This document shows positions 8,896-18,982 of a stretch of 64,000 nt of DNA, piece by piece. The notes under the pieces were generated by a model, which saw nothing but the letters and a program-made list of their open reading frames with translations, was not told where the DNA came from and searched no databases. Position numbers and translations under genes: made by a program. Position 1 is the stretch's first letter. Each line of letters starts with the position of its first letter. Source of the DNA: an uncultured Lachnoanaerobaculum sp. (GTDB lineage Bacteria; Bacillota; Clostridia; Lachnospirales; Lachnospiraceae); contig CALALP010000042.1 in the NCBI GenBank assembly GCA_937925515.1, forward strand, positions 24,601-88,600, written 5' to 3'.

Positions 8896-11800
8896 TTACC
8901 TAATCTCCACTTCTTTCCCTAAAGAAAATGACCAAATATATTTCTTACTAACTTTTTTTCTTGCAATATTTTCTATTGCCTTAGCGTAATAATAAAGTTG
9001 CTTTTCATATCTATCTTTCAAAACTTCTTCATTTTCAACTTTATCAGTCTTATAATCAACAAGAATCAAATCTCCTGTTTCATCTTCCATATAAGCGTCT
9101 ATAATTCCCTGAACTAAAACCAACTCGTTTGAATCTGTGCCTAGTTCATTTGCAGGTATTCCCATAATAAACTGTGTTTCTCTATTTAATTTCTTATTTA
9201 TTGACGCTAATTTAAAAGTTTGCCACAAATCCGATTTTATAAAATTTTCTATTTTCTTTTGGTTTATGAGCTTAAACTCCTCATTTGAAAATTTCCCCTG
9301 TGCTATCATTTCCTTTAAAAAAATTCGTAGTGATGTGATATTTCCAACATTTTCAAAGTCCATAATCTCCATAAGTTTATGATAGGCGTTTCCTCGTTGC
9401 TTTCCGATTTCCATAAGTGTTTTTATCTCATCATTTTTTTCCTTGGTAAGGGTTTCTTTTTGGGTGTTTTCATCAAGAAGTTCTTGTGAAAAATAGTTTT
9501 TCTCGCTTTCGTTATCTTCTAGCTCAGGTCTGTTAAGTTCTGAAATGCTCATCTTAGCTTTTAGATTGATTTCATTTTTATATGGATAGTCAAAGTTAAG
9601 CATTTTTTCTATATTTTCATCTTTAAAATCAGCTGTATCTATATCTTTAATTTGCTCAATTATATTGGAAATGTTATCTTCCACGACAGAATCTTCTTTT
9701 GCTACTTCATTTTTATTAAACTCACTTAAATCAGCTTTTATAAAATCAATTTTATCTTTTGTAACATTTTCACACATCAAAATCCAGTCTAAATATGAAT
9801 TTGCATTTCTTATATTTGTATAACCTATTTCACGGCTACCTCCTAAATACTTATATTCTTCTTTTCTTTTCTCAAAATCTTTTACAACTCCTGTAATTAT
9901 AAGTTGTTCCATTGCTCTTGTCATGGCAACATATAATATTCTAAGTTCCTCGGCAATCAAGTCATTTTTCTTTTTATATGCTATAACTTCTTTTTTTACA
10001 GTAGTTCCCTTTATTCTAAGGTTGGTGTCTACATAATCGCAGCCCATGCCAAGTTTATCATCAAATATAACCCCTGTTCTTACATCAAGCATATTAAATT
10101 GTTTGCCTGTATCGCACAAAAAACAAACCGGAAACTCAAGTCCTTTAGATTTATGAATTGTCATAATTCTAACTGTATCATCAAATTCTCCGACACTTGT
10201 TGCCTCGCCATAGTCAGTATTATATTTTCTCAGTTCCTCAATATACCTGACAAAATTGAAGAGTCCACTATAACCTGATTTCATATATTGATTTGCTTTT
10301 TCAAGTAACATAAGAAGATTTGCTTTTCTTATATCCCCTGCCGGCATACTTGAAATATAATCGAAATAACCTGTTTCATCATATATTTTTCTAATTAAAT
10401 CAGATAGTTTTAAAACCTTGGAGTAACTTGAATAAGTTTCCAACAAATCAACTGCATTTTCAAGTTTAATATAAAGTGTATCCTCTGCTACTGCATTTTC
10501 AAGATAATATAAAACTGCCTCATATAGTCTAATTGCTCTATCTTCAAGCATATTTTGTTTATAAAAACTTATAATCTGTGCAAGCTCAATATCTTCTATA
10601 TCACATATTGGAGAATGTAAAAAAGCAGCCAAATCAATATCCTTATATGGGTTATCAATAGCAGATAAAAATGATAATATTTTCCTTATCTCAAATGTAT
10701 CAAAATAACCTGATTGTGTTTGAGAATACGCAGGTATCCCCTCCTGCATTAAGATTTCAGCAATAACTTCTGCCTTTCCTGCTTGACTTCTAAGAAGTAT
10801 TACAATGTCTGAATATTTTAGTTTTCTTAAAGTATTTTCCTCTTTATCAGTTACAAGTAAACTCTCCCTTAACTCCTTTATCTTTTTTGCAACTAGCCTT
10901 GCCTCAAGTTCAATATTACTGTCATCATTTTCTTCTTCAAGCTCACTCTTATCAATTATAATACACTGTGTCTTTTTTGCTGTTTTATACACTTTTTCAT
11001 CAATAACTATTTCATCATCAGGATATGGCATACCTGCATTTAATGCTACATTTTCATCATATTCAATGCCCCCTAGCTCCTGCCTCATTATTTTATAAAA
11101 AAGAGCATTAATACTTTCAAGAACACTTTCTCTACTCCTATAATTAGTGGAAAGGTCTATTTTAGTATCAACTGCATTGCCCTGTGTTAAATCATAGTCT
11201 AAAAATGTATTATATTTTTCATTAAATAATTCAGGTTTTGCCTGTCTAAAGCCATAAATAGACTGCTTTACATCTCCTACCATAAACACATTGTTATCTT
11301 CTATTGCCCTTATAAGTTCCTCTTGAACATAATTTGAGTCTTGATATTCGTCTATATAAATTTCTTTGAATTGATGCCTATATTCCTCTGCAACTTCCTT
11401 GTTGGTTAATAATAAGTTTAATACTATATGCTCCAAATCATTAAAATCTGCTAAGTTATTTTCTTTTTTTTCTTGTGAATAATAGTCTGAAAACTTAGTT
11501 GTAAGTCTTATGAGTGCTTTAAATTTTAGCTTAGAATTTTCTTCTTCTTTTAAAATCTCATTGTCATCTACAAAAAACTTTTTCTTAAGCTCTGTAATTA
11601 TCTCCTTATATTCATCTCTTATCCCTTTTGCAATCTCCTTTAACTTAGGATTTACTTTTTTGCTTGCCCTGCCTATATTTTGAAATTCAAAGTTTCCTAA
11701 ATTATCTCTTATTTCTGAGAAACTATTACTATTGCAAAGTGCAATTATATCTTCTCTTTCATTACTTAAAGTGTTTAGATAGCCTTGTGGTCCGTCCTCT

Positions 11801-12498
11801 TGATTTCCACAATCTATTGCTATCTCTATATTTGTAAATATCTCTTTTGCAGTGTTTTTTATCATGTGGAAAATGTAATCTTTCCAACTTTCTACATTTT
11901 CCTCTGACTGACTATTAAGCCACTTAATAGGGTCAGGCATTGCCTGTGCAAAAGAATATAAGCCCTTTAAGTAGTCTAAAATCTTAGCATCAGACCTTAG
12001 ATTACCAAAAGAATTTACTAAGTTAAGAAAGTCTTCTTCCAAGGTTTCATATTCTTCTTCCATAATCCTTGATAAAATGTCCTCACGCATAAGGCTTAAT
12101 GTATCCTCATCTGCAATCTTAAAATTAGGGTCTAAGTCTATTTTATCAATATTTTCCACTATTACACTTTTGCAAAAACTGTCAATAGTACTTATATAGG
12201 CACAATCTACAAGTGCCGCCTGCTTTTTAAGTCTGTTATAATTAGAACTATCCTTATCTAAATTAGCTAAAGCCTCTTCTATACTTTTAGTTATCTTTTC
12301 TTTCATCTGTCTGGCAGCTGCCCTTGTAAATGTCATTACCAAGATTTCATCTACACCAATGGGATTGTTCTCATCAAGTATTCTCTCAATTATTCTTTTG
12401 ACAAGTACGGCAGTTTTGCCACTTCCTGCCGCCGCCGAAACCAAAACTCTACTATCCCTTATATAAATAGCTTGTTTTTGCTTTTTGCTCCACTCCAT
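8896..12498 (-). CDS. addA: ATP-dependent helicase/nuclease subunit AddA
   Basis: A 1200-residue UvrD-family helicase fused to a RecB-type nuclease, the motor subunit of AddAB. AddAB processes double-strand DNA breaks and recognises Chi-like sites for recombination. The Walker A motif SAAAGSGKT is at residues 21-29; the DEYQDSN helicase motif II and the QSIYGFRQA and NYRSRESVL motifs follow. The C-terminal nuclease core shows GIIDAYM and LVDYKTDK, with the catalytic Asp and Lys. Length matches the usual 1150-1250. It starts 19 bases after addB and is in the same operon. Confidence 0.97.
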   Translation of the reverse strand: MEWSKKQKQAIYIRDSRVLVSAAAGSGKTAVLVKRIIERILDENNPIGVDEILVMTFTRAAARQMKEKITKSIEEALANLDKDSSNYNRLKKQAALVDCAYISTIDSFCKSVIVENIDKIDLDPNFKIADEDTLSLMREDILSRIMEEEYETLEEDFLNLVNSFGNLRSDAKILDYLKGLYSFAQAMPDPIKWLNSQSEENVESWKDYIFHMIKNTAKEIFTNIEIAIDCGNQEDGPQGYLNTLSNEREDIIALCNSNSFSEIRDNLGNFEFQNIGRASKKVNPKLKEIAKGIRDEYKEIITELKKKFFVDDNEILKEEENSKLKFKALIRLTTKFSDYYSQEKKENNLADFNDLEHIVLNLLLTNKEVAEEYRHQFKEIYIDEYQDSNYVQEELIRAIEDNNVFMVGDVKQSIYGFRQAKPELFNEKYNTFLDYDLTQGNAVDTKIDLSTNYRSRESVLESINALFYKIMRQELGGIEYDENVALNAGMPYPDDEIVIDEKVYKTAKKTQCIIIDKSELEEENDDSNIELEARLVAKKIKELRESLLVTDKEENTLRKLKYSDIVILLRSQAGKAEVIAEILMQEGIPAYSQTQSGYFDTFEIRKILSFLSAIDNPYKDIDLAAFLHSPICDIEDIELAQIISFYKQNMLEDRAIRLYEAVLYYLENAVAEDTLYIKLENAVDLLETYSSYSKVLKLSDLIRKIYDETGYFDYISSMPAGDIRKANLLMLLEKANQYMKSGYSGLFNFVRYIEELRKYNTDYGEATSVGEFDDTVRIMTIHKSKGLEFPVCFLCDTGKQFNMLDVRTGVIFDDKLGMGCDYVDTNLRIKGTTVKKEVIAYKKKNDLIAEELRILYVAMTRAMEQLIITGVVKDFEKRKEEYKYLGGSREIGYTNIRNANSYLDWILMCENVTKDKIDFIKADLSEFNKNEVAKEDSVVEDNISNIIEQIKDIDTADFKDENIEKMLNFDYPYKNEINLKAKMSISELNRPELEDNESEKNYFSQELLDENTQKETLTKEKNDEIKTLMEIGKQRGNAYHKLMEIMDFENVGNITSLRIFLKEMIAQGKFSNEEFKLINQKKIENFIKSDLWQTFKLASINKKLNRETQFIMGIPANELGTDSNELVLVQGIIDAYMEDETGDLILVDYKTDKVENEEVLKDRYEKQLYYYAKAIENIARKKVSKKYIWSFSLGKEVEIR

Positions 12499-12517
12499 GT
12501 TTTCCTCACAAAATTAG

Positions 12518-15500
12518 TTATTCTTCATCTGTATTTTCTTTATAATCTTCGTCATTTTCAAGTAATTCCCATACATTTTCATTGCTTATCTTACTTAAAT
12601 GTCTTACATCAAATCCCTTTGTTTTTCTGTCAAATCCACACACTGAAAGGTATGGGCAATAATCACAAGCTGTAACTCCCTCTCTTTTTGTAGGCGATAC
12701 TGAAATTGTTCCATTAACTATTTCGCTTGCAATTTCCTCAACCTTTTCTTTTACATATTTTTTCAAAATATCTATTCTCTTTTTGCTTGCTGTTGAAGAA
12801 CCTCTACTTGCAATACTTCCGTCCTTTAATTTTACAGGAATTACATCACTTGTTTCTCTAATTTCCTTATCAAGATGTCTTATAATCTCCAAATCAGAAT
12901 TTACAATGCCACTTGGGCGTAGGCTCATAAGTATAGCCTCATCTACTAACTCCTTAGCAGTTTTTTCACTCAAATTAGCTATAATTTCACGCTCTACAAA
13001 TGGGTCTGCCAGATGAGAATAAAATAGGGCAGCAGGTACGACCTCTTTTGATTTACCCTTTTTTTTGACTTCATTTTCAATTATTTCTTCAATAGCACTT
13101 AGATAAAGTATAAGTTGAAGTTGCTTTCCGTAATAGGTTAAATCTGTTTTCCATTCAGTGTTGCCTGTCTTATAGTCAATAACCTTTACAAAAAGTTTTT
13201 CCTCATCTTCGTAAATGTCAACTCTGTCAATTTTTCCTGAAAGCCTTATCTTAATATCTTCAATGTCATAAGAAAGACTCTCCTTAGCCTCACTAGAATT
13301 AAATTTTCTTTCAATGTAATGTGGTCTAAAATCTCCTTTTTCAAGTTGTTTTATAAGCACACCAAACATTCTCTTAATCATGCTTTTGATTCTTTCAACC
13401 ATATTTTTATTTTTAAAACTATCCTCAAAAACCCCTGTTGTATCCTCTGAAAGTGCCTGTTTTAAACATTCCTCCACTAGGCTTTCTCTACTTGTTTCAT
13501 CTAGTTTAACAATGTCAAGTTCCCTTTCTATGGCTGTCTTAAAAATTAATTCTATAACCCTATGTGAAAGATTTCCTATATCAAGACTTTCAAAACTAAA
13601 TTGATTTATTTCATTTAAATTTAGACCATACTTTAAGAAATGTTTATATGGGCAATCTATAAACTGCTCAAGTCTTGTAGCACTCGCTCTGATTTCATTT
13701 CCAAAAAGTTTTGTAGCAACTTCTTTTCCAAGTGAATTTTCAATATAAACATAGCTTGCAGCATCTAACAAATCATCTGACTTACTTATATAAGAAATGA
13801 TACTAAACAATAAATCTAAATTTGAGGTATCTCCTGTTTTTATTTCTCCAAGCAACTCTATAAGTTTTTCCTTTGCCTCATATACACTTCTTATATTATG
13901 AAATTCCTTTGAATCTCTAATCTTAAGGTCAGTATATAAATCAGTAATCAAATGAAGTAAATCAGACCTTTTAAGCGATTTTCCTGCACTGTCTATGCTT
14001 TTATAAGTTATAATTAACTTTTCTGACATTTTGGTACACATAAGATACAGATAAAATCTTTGAATTAAAATATCTTCTTTAATGGTTGCAGAAAGCTCAA
14101 GCCCTATATCCTTTAAAATTTCTTTTTCTCTATCATTTAAAATACCTGAGGAATTTTTAGGTTTAATAAGCACGCCCTCATTTGCACCTGCTAAAAATAA
14201 TACTTTTATATCAGACAATCTACTTCTTGTAATATCTCCCACTACTACCTTATCCACATTTACAGGTATTATTCCGACCTTAATTTGAGTAACTCCTGCC
14301 TCAAAAAGGTCTAAAAACTCACGTCTTTCAAGTGCCTCATCTTTTAAAACATCACTCATTTTCCATAAAAGTTCTAAGATTTGTTTGTATACATCACTAT
14401 ACTCTCTTAATCTTCGCAGTTCACTTGGCTCTTTTTCTTCAGACTCTAAAATCATTTCATCAAGTCTTTCCTCAATTCTTAAATCAGCAAATAAATTTTC
14501 TAATTCCTCTACTATAACCTGTGCTGAAAGTTTCTTTTTTCTAAATGCCTTTTCAAGCCCTGCAAATTCATTATAAATGTTATCTTTAAAAATGTTTAAT
14601 GCCTCAATGTCAACTCCTTTTAAACTTCTTGGCAAATACTCCCATGTTTTTTTAAGTTTTCTCTTATTGTTAATACCACATTCCTGCATATATGTATCCA
14701 TTATCCAGACTAACTTTTCATCTCGCTTTACAAGTGCCGATTTTATATACATCATAATGCTTTCATAAGAAAAATTTTCTATTATAACAAGTAGGGCTGA
14801 CTTTACAAATGTTACCAAAGGATTATTTTCAACCGTTATATTGTCATCTATGTAATAAGGAATTTCACAATGGCTAAATCTATTTGCAAGTGCCTCCTTA
14901 TAACTTTCCATATCCCCTGTAATTACTGCGATATCTCTAAACTTTAAATTGTCCTCTTTTACACATTTAAGTATTTGAGAAGTTATAAATGAAATCTCCT
15001 CTTCAAATGTTTTAGATTTAACTATCTGAATTCTTTCAACTCTTCCTTTTTTATCTTTATCATAAACACTTATTTTTTTCGGCTTATCATATCTTAGAAA
15101 ATGATTTTCAAGATGAGAAAGTGCCTCTGATTTTCCTAATCTGGCATTTTGTGGAGAAATTTCACTTAAATCTATATCCCCTGTATTTGAAACTCCATTT
15201 TTTGCTGCCATATCTGTAATAGTGGCAACCATTCTTTTTCCCATTAAAAATAAATCTGCCTCATCTTGCCTTGAATATACCTCTTTTTTTGACGGAGCAG
15301 TTACTGTAATAGTCAGTTCCTTTGCATTAGTTAAAAATATTTCAATTATCTTATATTGAATTGGAGTAAAACCTGTAAAACCGTCTATGATAATGTGTGA
15401 ATTCTTTATAAACTCACTCTTATCGAGATACTTACAACATACCTCTAAAATTTCCTCTGTTGTTATATATTTGTCTTTTATAAAATTCTTAAAACTTTTA

Positions 15501-15985
15501 ATAATAAGATTTAAGTCAGACAGTTTATTTTTAAGTGAAACTCTTATCTTAGTATCAGAACTAACTGCTCTTTCTATGTCCTCATTTTTAATGCCATACT
15601 GAAAAAATTCTGAAATCATTGACTTTAAATTATCAATAAAACCTGATTTTGAAACCTGATTTTTCCAAGATTTTAATTCATCTCTACACTCTAGGGCAGC
15701 CTTTTTAATCACAAGTGCCTTGCCCACATCGTCCATTATTTCAGGGTTTACCACACCAAACTCATGAAAAACCTTGTGTGCAAGCCTGTTAAAACTAAGA
15801 ACATCTATATTTTGCGTAGCATGATAAGGGTGCAAGGTTACTATTTCTTTTTGTGTTTGCATGGTATATTGCTCAGGAACAATTATTATAAATTGTTTAT
15901 CTTTATCTTCTATCGACTCTCTTATGCACTCACAAAAAGCAGTGTGAGTCTTTCCCTGCCCTGAACTTCCTATTATAAATCGCAT
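12518..15985 (-). CDS. addB: ATP-dependent nuclease subunit AddB
   Basis: 1155 residues, the usual AddB length. The N-terminus has the ATP-binding motif GSSGQGKT (about 6-13) in a degenerate helicase fold. The C-terminal part holds the second RecB-like nuclease domain with VIDYKTGN. The four cysteines that bind the AddB iron-sulfur cluster are visible: one in FIDCPYKHF and three in CDYCPYLSVC. With AddA it forms the break-processing helicase-nuclease. The ATG has a GAGGAG ribosome site and lies just downstream of the alaS terminator, so its promoter must be close by or transcription must read through from alaS. Confidence 0.96.
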   Translation of the reverse strand: MRFIIGSSGQGKTHTAFCECIRESIEDKDKQFIIIVPEQYTMQTQKEIVTLHPYHATQNIDVLSFNRLAHKVFHEFGVVNPEIMDDVGKALVIKKAALECRDELKSWKNQVSKSGFIDNLKSMISEFFQYGIKNEDIERAVSSDTKIRVSLKNKLSDLNLIIKSFKNFIKDKYITTEEILEVCCKYLDKSEFIKNSHIIIDGFTGFTPIQYKIIEIFLTNAKELTITVTAPSKKEVYSRQDEADLFLMGKRMVATITDMAAKNGVSNTGDIDLSEISPQNARLGKSEALSHLENHFLRYDKPKKISVYDKDKKGRVERIQIVKSKTFEEEISFITSQILKCVKEDNLKFRDIAVITGDMESYKEALANRFSHCEIPYYIDDNITVENNPLVTFVKSALLVIIENFSYESIMMYIKSALVKRDEKLVWIMDTYMQECGINNKRKLKKTWEYLPRSLKGVDIEALNIFKDNIYNEFAGLEKAFRKKKLSAQVIVEELENLFADLRIEERLDEMILESEEKEPSELRRLREYSDVYKQILELLWKMSDVLKDEALERREFLDLFEAGVTQIKVGIIPVNVDKVVVGDITRSRLSDIKVLFLAGANEGVLIKPKNSSGILNDREKEILKDIGLELSATIKEDILIQRFYLYLMCTKMSEKLIITYKSIDSAGKSLKRSDLLHLITDLYTDLKIRDSKEFHNIRSVYEAKEKLIELLGEIKTGDTSNLDLLFSIISYISKSDDLLDAASYVYIENSLGKEVATKLFGNEIRASATRLEQFIDCPYKHFLKYGLNLNEINQFSFESLDIGNLSHRVIELIFKTAIERELDIVKLDETSRESLVEECLKQALSEDTTGVFEDSFKNKNMVERIKSMIKRMFGVLIKQLEKGDFRPHYIERKFNSSEAKESLSYDIEDIKIRLSGKIDRVDIYEDEEKLFVKVIDYKTGNTEWKTDLTYYGKQLQLILYLSAIEEIIENEVKKKGKSKEVVPAALFYSHLADPFVEREIIANLSEKTAKELVDEAILMSLRPSGIVNSDLEIIRHLDKEIRETSDVIPVKLKDGSIASRGSSTASKKRIDILKKYVKEKVEEIASEIVNGTISVSPTKREGVTACDYCPYLSVCGFDRKTKGFDVRHLSKISNENVWELLENDEDYKENTDEE

Positions 15986-16010
15986 TCTTTTCTCCTCTTA
16001 CATATCTCAC

Positions 16011-16050
16011 AAAAATAACGAGGTGCTGACTTTACAAAAAGCCAACACCT
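16011..16050 (-). terminator. Rho-independent terminator of alaS
   Basis: Read on the minus strand, the sequence AGGTGTTGGCTTT / AAAGTCAGCACCT forms a strong hairpin (16021-16050) and is followed by CGTTATTTTT. It lies 9 bases past the alaS stop codon. Confidence 0.8.
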
Positions 16051-16058
16051 TTAAATAT

Positions 16059-18692
16059 CTAAGCTATTTGTTCTTCTAAAACTTTCTTTGCAAGTTCAAA
16101 AGCATCATCTATTCCACTAGGATTTGTGCCACCGGCTTGAGCCATATTCGGTCTGCCGCCACCACCTCCACCTACTAGTTTTGCAATATTTTTTATAATG
16201 TTACCTGCATGAACACCTTTCTTTATAGCCTCATCGCCTGCCATAACCAAAAGATTGACCTTACTGTCAACTACAGAGGCTAAAACAACTACACCACCAT
16301 TTGTTTCATTTTTGAGCTTATCGCCTAGATTTCTTAGCTCATTTATTTCAATACCCTCAACTTTCATTAAAATTAATTTTACATTTTTAATTTCAAATGT
16401 TGACTCATTTGCATCTGAAAGTGCATTATTTGCTAACTTAGCCTTTAGTTTTTCATTCTCAGACTTAAGATGTTTTACTTCTTCCAACAAACTCTTAACT
16501 CTGTCCCCTGACTCAAACATTGTACTCTTTAGCTCTTTTGCAACTTCTGAAAAAGCATTTTCAAGGTTCTCATAATAGTTTAAAAGCCCCTTAGAAGTAA
16601 GTGCCTCAATTCTCCTTACACCTGCCGCAATACCTGATTCTGAAATAATCTTAAAGTTTTGAATGTCTGCTGTATTTTCTACATGAGTTCCACCACATAA
16701 TTCCTTTGAAAAATCAGCCATACTTACAACTCTTACATCATCTTTATACTTTTCGCCAAACAGCGCCATTGCTCCACTCTTTTTAGCATCTGAAAGTTTC
16801 ATTGCCTCAGTTGTTACAGGAATTGCCGCTAATATTTCTTCATTTACAATATCTTCAATTTTCTTAATCTCTTCTTGTGTAAGTGCCGCAAAATGAGTAA
16901 AGTCAAATCTTAACCTATCCTCATCTACTAAACTTCCTGCCTGCTCTACATGAGTTCCAAGTACAAGTCTTAATGCCTTATGAAGTAAATGTGTTGCACT
17001 ATGATTTTTTGCAATCTCTTTTCTTCTATTTACATCTACCTTAAGACTTACAACCTCATCTACAATTAACATTCCCTTTCTAACATAACCTATATGACCA
17101 ATCTTATCGCCTTGAAGTTTTATAGTATCTTCTACTACAAACTCCCCTGTTTCTCCGACAATAACACCCTTATCAGCTTGCTGACCTCCCATAGTAGCAT
17201 AAAAAGGAGTAGTATCTGTTATTATAGTACCATGCTCATTTTCAGTAAGAGCCTGAGTAACCTCTGTATCTGAAGTAATGGCAATTATAGTTCCCACTGT
17301 TTCAAGATGATCATATCCAACAAACTTACTTGTAAGTGCAGGATTAAGTGATTGATAAACAGTTATATCTGCTCCCATATAGTTAGTTGACTTTCTTGCC
17401 GCCCTTGCACTTTCTTTCTGTACTGTCATTGCCTTTTTAAAGCCTTCTTCATCTATTGAAAGCCCTTTTTCAGCCATAATTTCCTTAGTCAAATCTATTG
17501 GAAAACCATAAGTATCATATAATTTAAAAGCATCTTCGCCACTCATAGTTTTAATATTATTAGCCTGCATATTAAGCGTAATTTCATTTAAAATTGAAAG
17601 CCCTTGATTAATAGTATGATTAAATTTATTTTCCTCTTCAGTAAGTACCCTTAAAATCATATCCTTTCTAGTTTCAAGTTCAGGATATCCGTCCTTACTT
17701 AATTCAATTACAGTTTCTGCAAGTTTTGCTAAAAACACCTCTGAAATACCAAGCATCTTTCCATGTCTTGCTGCACGCCTTAAAAGTCTTCTAAGTACAT
17801 AACCTCTGCCCTCATTACTTGGCATAATACCGTCTGAAATCATAAAAGTACAAGAACGTATATGATCTGTAATAAGTCTTAATGAAATGTCCTTTTTCTC
17901 ATCTAACTTATAACTTGTATTTGCTGCCTTTGCAACCTCATCAAGCAAGCTCTTTATAGTATCAACCTCAAAAATTGAGCCAACATCTTGAACAACTACT
18001 GCAAGTCTTTCAAGTCCCATACCTGTATCTATATTTTTATTCTTTAATTCAGTATAATTGCCCTTGCCGTCACTTTCAAATTGTGTAAATACATTATTCC
18101 AAACCTCAATAAATCTATCGCCTGATGAACCTACATACTCATCTTTTCCATATTCCTCGCCTCTATCATAGTAAACCTCTGAACATGGACCACATGGACC
18201 TGAGCCATGCTCCCAAAAATTATCTTCTTTTCCAAATCTATATATTCTGTCAGCTGAAATGCCTATCTCTTTATTCCATATATCAAAAGCCTCGTCATCT
18301 TCTTCATAAACAGACGGATAGAGCCTGTTTGGGTCAAGTTCAACTACCTTAGTTAAAAATTCCCAAGTCCATCTAATTGCCTCATGTTTAAAATAATCGC
18401 CAAATGAAAAGTTACCGAGCATTTCAAAAAATGTACCATGCCTTGCTGTCTTTCCTACATTTTCAATGTCGCCTGTGCGTATACATTTTTGGCAAGTAGC
18501 CACTCTCTTACTTGGTGGTATCTCCTGCCCTGTAAAATATGGCTTAAGTGGTGCCATTCCTGCGTTTATCAAAAGTAGACTGTTATCATTATGTGGTACG
18601 AGCGAAAAACTCTTTAATATCAGATGTCCCTGTGATTCAAAATAATCAAGAAACATCTTTCTAATTTCATTCAGTCCATATTTTTGTCCCAT
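16059..18692 (-). CDS. alaS: Alanyl-tRNA synthetase
   Basis: About 877 residues charging tRNA-Ala. The class II catalytic domain begins GLNEIRKMFLDYFESQGH. The editing domain has the zinc-binding NHSATHLLH and CGGTHVENT motifs, and the C-terminal DHHA1-type domain carries a glycine-rich stretch (VGGGGGGRPNMAQAGG). Length is normal. The longer ATG at 18704 is itself part of the ribosome site GGAGGAAATT, so the ATG at 18692 is the real start. A 39-codon gene ends 22 bases upstream and is probably in the same transcript. No T-box leader is apparent. Confidence 0.97.
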   Translation of the reverse strand: MGQKYGLNEIRKMFLDYFESQGHLILKSFSLVPHNDNSLLLINAGMAPLKPYFTGQEIPPSKRVATCQKCIRTGDIENVGKTARHGTFFEMLGNFSFGDYFKHEAIRWTWEFLTKVVELDPNRLYPSVYEEDDEAFDIWNKEIGISADRIYRFGKEDNFWEHGSGPCGPCSEVYYDRGEEYGKDEYVGSSGDRFIEVWNNVFTQFESDGKGNYTELKNKNIDTGMGLERLAVVVQDVGSIFEVDTIKSLLDEVAKAANTSYKLDEKKDISLRLITDHIRSCTFMISDGIMPSNEGRGYVLRRLLRRAARHGKMLGISEVFLAKLAETVIELSKDGYPELETRKDMILRVLTEEENKFNHTINQGLSILNEITLNMQANNIKTMSGEDAFKLYDTYGFPIDLTKEIMAEKGLSIDEEGFKKAMTVQKESARAARKSTNYMGADITVYQSLNPALTSKFVGYDHLETVGTIIAITSDTEVTQALTENEHGTIITDTTPFYATMGGQQADKGVIVGETGEFVVEDTIKLQGDKIGHIGYVRKGMLIVDEVVSLKVDVNRRKEIAKNHSATHLLHKALRLVLGTHVEQAGSLVDEDRLRFDFTHFAALTQEEIKKIEDIVNEEILAAIPVTTEAMKLSDAKKSGAMALFGEKYKDDVRVVSMADFSKELCGGTHVENTADIQNFKIISESGIAAGVRRIEALTSKGLLNYYENLENAFSEVAKELKSTMFESGDRVKSLLEEVKHLKSENEKLKAKLANNALSDANESTFEIKNVKLILMKVEGIEINELRNLGDKLKNETNGGVVVLASVVDSKVNLLVMAGDEAIKKGVHAGNIIKNIAKLVGGGGGGRPNMAQAGGTNPSGIDDAFELAKKVLEEQIA

Positions 18693-18714
18693 AATTTCCT
18701 CCATTTAAAACTAA

Positions 18715-18834
18715 TTATTTCTTTAAGTCTTTCTTTATTCTTATAAATTTGCCTATCTTAATTCCTATAAATCCCATAATTGCTAAAAATATAGCTTTTA
18801 TAACTGTTTGAAAAAACGCTACTAATATTTCCAT
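18715..18834 (-). CDS. Small membrane protein (39 residues) upstream of alaS
   Basis: A 39-codon frame with its own AGAGAGGTG ribosome site and a plausible sigma-A promoter 38 bases upstream (18872-18900). The peptide begins MEILVAFFQTV, has one hydrophobic stretch (about 3-25) and ends in a strongly basic tail (KIGKFIRIKKDLKK). That layout suits a single-span membrane peptide with its tail in the cytoplasm. It shares this with type I toxins and with several small stress or sporulation peptides, but no family is recognised. It is 22 bases upstream of alaS and probably co-transcribed. It has only three Ala codons, so it is not an obvious alanine attenuator peptide. Confidence 0.65.
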   Translation of the reverse strand: MEILVAFFQTVIKAIFLAIMGFIGIKIGKFIRIKKDLKK

Positions 18835-18871
18835 AAACACCTCTCTTTAAACTATATAAACAACTTAATAT

Positions 18872-18900
18872 AGTCTAGCATAGTAAAGTTTAAAATACAA
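18872..18900 (-). promoter_or_regulatory. Predicted sigma-A promoter of small ORF/alaS
   Basis: On the minus strand, TTGTAT (18900-18895), a 17-base spacer and TAGACT (18877-18872) preceded by TGC form a good housekeeping promoter with an extended -10. The leader would be only about 30 bases. Confidence 0.55.
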
Positions 18901-18982
18901 TATTTCGTAGAATCCTTTTTTCACATTGATATTGTCTTTTTCAAATTAAGAATAAAAAATAAATAATAATAAATGAAGTATA

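Noticed and set aside
18693..18871. T-box riboswitch in front of alaS
   Set aside because: The leader is too short and is occupied by a 39-codon gene; no specifier loop or T-box sequence was recognised.
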